Below are positions 6,362-8,904 of a stretch of DNA of 8,904 nucleotides, piece after piece. The stretch lies in NCBI GenBank assembly GCA_002730795.1, contig PCAX01000046.1, positions 1 to 8,904 of the forward strand. Direction: 5' to 3'. Each line of letters opens with the position of its first letter. Position 1 is the first letter of the stretch. The stretch is from Chloroflexota bacterium. GTDB taxonomy: Bacteria; Chloroflexota; Dehalococcoidia; Lucifugimonadales; Lucifugimonadaceae. The notes under the pieces are model-generated. The model had not been told where the DNA came from. It saw nothing but the letters and a program-made list of their open reading frames with translations, and made no database searches. A program made the translations under genes and the position numbers.

Positions 6362-7053
6362 TTTCGTACTCCATCATTAAACACAACATGCTTTATATCT
6401 TCTATTATCGCTGAAAATGAATCTTCAAACTTAATATGATCAATGCCCATATTGTCCAACATTTCGGACAATCTACCAGTAGCTACAACATAATCACATT
6501 GTAAAGATGCACATTTATCAGACAAACTACCATCACCTATAAACATTATTCTCGCATTCTTTTTGTGCTTATCCCTTAATCGTTGGATAACAGAGCATTT
6601 ACATACTGCCCAATCGCCTTTACAAAGGTTGGAAATATTATCATATTGGAAAATAATGGGAGTTTCATGGTCGGATTTGGTCTTAACAGAAAAAATTTCA
6701 ATGGAATCTAATCCGTATTTCGTTAAAACAGGTTTGATATAACAATCCAATCCAGCTGAAACGACTATTATTTCGCCGTTAACTTCTTTCATCAATTTTA
6801 CTATTTCCTCAAACCCTTCCCTGATAACACCTATTTCCCTCGATGCTTTGTTAATGTTTCCAATAGTTAGACCAGATTGAACAAAGGCAGATTCTTGGTA
6901 TTCCCGAAAAGTCAGTTGCCCACATGTATAGTCAGATAACGCTTTATTGAAATTATTGCCCGATTGTTTGTTTAGTATGGTTCGTGCAACATTGGAGGTG
7001 ACAAGAGTATCGTCAAAATCTATCGCTACAACAAACTTAGTGGGTTCAGTCAA
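6358..7053 (-). CDS. HAD-IB (MtnX-like) phosphatase, substrate unknown
   Basis: A 231-aa haloacid dehalogenase superfamily phosphatase. Motif I is DFDDTL (12-17, nucleophile D12 and acid D14), motif II is VVSAGLD (97-103, S99), the motif III lysine is probably K152, and motif IV is IGDGSLSDKCA (172-182, D174 and D179). The helical C1 cap lies between motifs I and II, including YTCGQLTFREY (42-52), as in subclass IB. A cysteine-rich stretch, CKGDWAVCKC (144-153), resembles the Cys-containing segment of MtnX-type enzymes of methionine salvage, and the 190-residue region reads like that family (DYVVATGRL). The substrate cannot be read from sequence: a phosphoserine, methylthio-sugar phosphate, nucleotide or histidinol phosphate role are all possible. 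The start is TTG at 7053, the first usable codon after an in-frame TGA, sharing TTGA with the purD stop. It is locked between purD and purB. Confidence 0.88.
   Translation of the reverse strand: MTEPTKFVVAIDFDDTLVTSNVARTILNKQSGNNFNKALSDYTCGQLTFREYQESAFVQSGLTIGNINKASREIGVIREGFEEIVKLMKEVNGEIIVVSAGLDCYIKPVLTKYGLDSIEIFSVKTKSDHETPIIFQYDNISNLCKGDWAVCKCSVIQRLRDKHKKNARIMFIGDGSLSDKCASLQCDYVVATGRLSEMLDNMGIDHIKFEDSFSAIIEDIKHVVFNDGVRK
6369..6372 (-). promoter_or_regulatory. Ribosome binding site of purB
   Basis: On the minus strand GGAG lies 7 bases before the purB GTG, inside the last codons of the HAD gene. It supports the unusual GTG start at 6361. Confidence 0.55.
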
Positions 7054-8321
7054 TGTTGTTCAATCCCATTGGCAATATCACGCCTGTACCTCATGCCCGA
7101 AAAAGAAATATTTTTTATCGCTTGATAGCACTCAGCTTTTGCTACCATTAAATCATCTGACTCTGACACAACCGTTAAAACTCTCCCACCCGACGTTACA
7201 ATACTCCCCGTTTTAGAGAAATCGGTTCCGGAATGATAAATAGTCACTTTGTTACTTGCATCCAGTAACCCAGAAATTTCAGTACCCGTTTCATAATTAC
7301 CGGGATACCCTCCGGATACTAAAACAACCCCTATTGTATTTGTCGATTTCCAACGTATCTGAAGTTTTGGCGCATCATTTGATAAAACTTTCATAAAAAC
7401 GTTGGAAATATCACTTTGCATCCGCGGCATCAGCACCTGGCATTCAGGATCACCAAACCGACAATTAAATTCGATCACTTTTGGCCCATTGTCAGTAATC
7501 ATAAGCCCCGCATACAACACACCAAAGTATGGGCAATTTTCTTCAACTAATGCTCTAGCAACTGGTTCAAAAATGGTAGTGTTTATCTGTAATTCTAGCT
7601 TCGAATCCCATATTTTTGGGGCCGAATATGCTCCCATGCCTCCAGTATTTGGACCTTCATCACCCTCAAATGCGCGTTTATAGTCACACGCTGGTATTAA
7701 ACTACTGACTTTCGAACCACTTACAAACCCAAAGACACTAATTTCTCGACCTATTAATCTGTCTGAAAGAACAACACGGTCTCCTGCTTTTCCATAAGAA
7801 TGGTTTTCCATCAAATTTTTGAGACCATTTTGAAGAACCTTGGGATCATCTGATACAAAAACTCCTTTACCTGCTGCTAATCCATCAGCTTTTACCACCA
7901 GGGATCCATCCGGTTGGCTCCCTAAATAATTTCTTGCCTCGGTATAGTTATCGAAAACTTCTGATCTAGCCGTCGGGATTGAATATTTTTCCATCAGTTT
8001 GTAAGCCCAGGATTTAGACCCTTCTATTCTTGCTGCACGGGAACTGGGACCAAAAATATTAAGTTGCTTTTTTTTAAACACATCCGAAATACCTTCAACA
8101 AGTGGTATCTCAGGACCAACTACAGTCAAGTCAATATTGAATTTTTCGGCAAAATTAGCTAATCCATTGATATCGTTCGCTTCAACATCAATATTCTTAC
8201 CAATTTCAAAGGTGCCAGGATTGCCAGGAGCGAAATACAGCTCTTTCACTTGCGTACTGGAATGAAGCTTTTTTCCCAAAGCATGTTCTCTACCCCCAGA
8301 TCCAACCACTAAAACTTTCAA
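7050..8321 (-). CDS. purD: Phosphoribosylamine-glycine ligase (GAR synthetase)
   Basis: ATP-grasp ligase for the second step of purine synthesis: 5-phosphoribosylamine, glycine and ATP give GAR. Its 423 aa are normal for the single-domain enzyme. Visible parts are the N-terminal VLVVGSGGREHAL (3-15), GPEIPLV (69-75), GSKSWAYKLM (101-110), the ATP-grasp loop VKADGLAAGKGV (143-154), GREISVFG (191-198), the substrate region YKRAFEGDEGPNTGGMGAY (214-232), and the Mg-binding IEFNCRFGDPE (283-293), which matches the family signature. The C-terminal part has VSGGYPGNY (335-343) and MRYRRDI (410-416). The hinge before GREIS reads VLSDRL, where many homologues have IEEFL; the effect is unclear. The start is TTG, directly at the family-typical MKVLVVGSGG, four bases after the guaA stop, with GGGA upstream. 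The 3' end shares TTGA with the HAD gene. Confidence 0.97.
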   Translation of the reverse strand: MKVLVVGSGGREHALGKKLHSSTQVKELYFAPGNPGTFEIGKNIDVEANDINGLANFAEKFNIDLTVVGPEIPLVEGISDVFKKKQLNIFGPSSRAARIEGSKSWAYKLMEKYSIPTARSEVFDNYTEARNYLGSQPDGSLVVKADGLAAGKGVFVSDDPKVLQNGLKNLMENHSYGKAGDRVVLSDRLIGREISVFGFVSGSKVSSLIPACDYKRAFEGDEGPNTGGMGAYSAPKIWDSKLELQINTTIFEPVARALVEENCPYFGVLYAGLMITDNGPKVIEFNCRFGDPECQVLMPRMQSDISNVFMKVLSNDAPKLQIRWKSTNTIGVVLVSGGYPGNYETGTEISGLLDASNKVTIYHSGTDFSKTGSIVTSGGRVLTVVSESDDLMVAKAECYQAIKNISFSGMRYRRDIANGIEQH

Positions 8322-8325
8322 GTTG

Positions 8326-8904
8326 TCATTCCCACTCTATAGTCCCAGGGGGCTTACTCGTTACATCATAAACCACTCGGTTTATTTCGCTTACTTCATT
8401 TACAATTCGCGTTGAAATGCTTGCGATAGTATCATAGGGCAAACGAGACCAATCAGCTGTCATAGCATCAGAACTATTTACAGCCCTAAGTGCAACCACA
8501 TATTGATATGTTCTTTTGTCACCCATGACCCCAACCGTTCTTATATCAGTAAGAACTGCGAAACTCTGCCATGTTTTATCATATAAATTTGCTTTCTTTA
8601 TTTCATTCACGACTATCCAATCAACATTCCTAAGTATTTCAAGTTTAGGATTGGTTACTTCCCCAATTATCCTTATCGCTAGCCCTGGACCTGGGAAAGG
8701 TTGGCGGTTAATTGATTGATCGCTTAATCCTAATTCCGATCCCGCTTTCCTTACCTCGTCTTTAAACAAAAAACGCAGAGGTTCTATCAACTTAAGATTC
8801 ATTTTTTCGGGCAGTCCACCAACATTATGATGCGTCTTGATTTTATGTGCAGCTCTAGTGTCATGAGAAGTACTTTCAATAACATCGGGGTACAATGTAC
8901 CTTG
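8326..8904 (-). CDS. guaA: GMP synthase (glutamine-hydrolysing), C-terminal part
   Basis: Only the last 192 codons lie in the window; the frame stays open to the edge and begins QGTLYPDVIES, a conserved internal GuaA segment, so the TTG at 8895 is not a start. The enzyme aminates XMP to GMP with glutamine and ATP. The visible part holds the end of the ATP-pyrophosphatase domain (HHNVGGLP) and the C-terminal dimerisation domain with RQPFPGPGLAIRIIGEVT, which contributes to XMP binding, LTDIRTVGVMGDKRTY, DAMTADW, and the terminal KPPGTIEWE that closes nearly all family members. The missing 5' portion should encode the class I glutamine amidotransferase and the P-loop. It is the first visible gene of the minus-strand operon, four bases ahead of purD, so the operon promoter is outside the window. 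Confidence 0.97.
   Translation of the reverse strand, partial: QGTLYPDVIESTSHDTRAAHKIKTHHNVGGLPEKMNLKLIEPLRFLFKDEVRKAGSELGLSDQSINRQPFPGPGLAIRIIGEVTNPKLEILRNVDWIVVNEIKKANLYDKTWQSFAVLTDIRTVGVMGDKRTYQYVVALRAVNSSDAMTADWSRLPYDTIASISTRIVNEVSEINRVVYDVTSKPPGTIEWE

Noticed and set aside
7402..7683. A 93-codon plus-strand open frame opposite purD
   Set aside because: It is antisense to the conserved ATP-grasp region of purD, with no family resemblance and no operon context.
8893..8895. TTG at 8895 as the start of a short independent gene
   Set aside because: The frame continues open to the window edge and encodes the conserved QGTLYPDVIES segment, so this is the interior of guaA.

Overview
The window is an AT-rich, gene-dense stretch of bacterial chromosome. 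It holds two biosynthetic gene clusters that converge near position 3185. I see no mobile element, CRISPR array, tRNA, rRNA or phage gene. The only gap between annotated genes longer than a few bases is 58 bp (2541-2598). The best guess for the source is a member of the Chloroflexota, perhaps a Dehalococcoidia/SAR202-type marine lineage. This rests on a DUF3105 membrane protein inside a purine cluster, a separate small PurS subunit, the long (about 300 aa) form of PurC, a monofunctional HisB, and low GC with many TTG/GTG starts. It is an inference from gene content and protein character, not a proven assignment.

Plus strand, 1-3189: histidine biosynthesis. The 3' end of an unidentified upstream gene (1-146) overlaps hisD by one base (TAATG). 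hisD (histidinol dehydrogenase) overlaps hisC (histidinol-phosphate aminotransferase) by 8 bp. A 58-bp gap with an all-A/T inverted repeat then precedes hisB (imidazoleglycerol-phosphate dehydratase), which begins with TTG. HisB, HisC and HisD catalyse three of the last four chemical conversions of the pathway. The phosphatase step between HisC and HisD has no recognised gene in the his cluster.

Minus strand, 8904 down to 3179: purine biosynthesis, read in the order guaA (3' part only) > purD > HAD-IB phosphatase > purB > purC > DUF3105 membrane protein > purS. Junctions are a 4-bp gap or overlaps of 1-7 bp (TTGA, GTGA, TAATG types), so this looks like one translationally coupled transcript whose promoter lies outside the window. 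PurD makes GAR, PurS is the small bridging subunit of FGAR amidotransferase, PurC makes SAICAR, PurB cleaves SAICAR and adenylosuccinate, and GuaA makes GMP. Two passengers are not known purine enzymes: a HAD-IB (MtnX-like) phosphatase and a one-TM DUF3105 protein.

The coding ends of hisB and purS overlap by 11 bp, tail to tail, with no convincing terminator between the two operons. Most of the window is ordinary housekeeping metabolism. The points most worth a second look are the two passenger genes in the pur operon, the overlapping convergent operon ends, and a few unusual residues in HisB and PurB. I found no convincing new defence, mobile or regulatory system.
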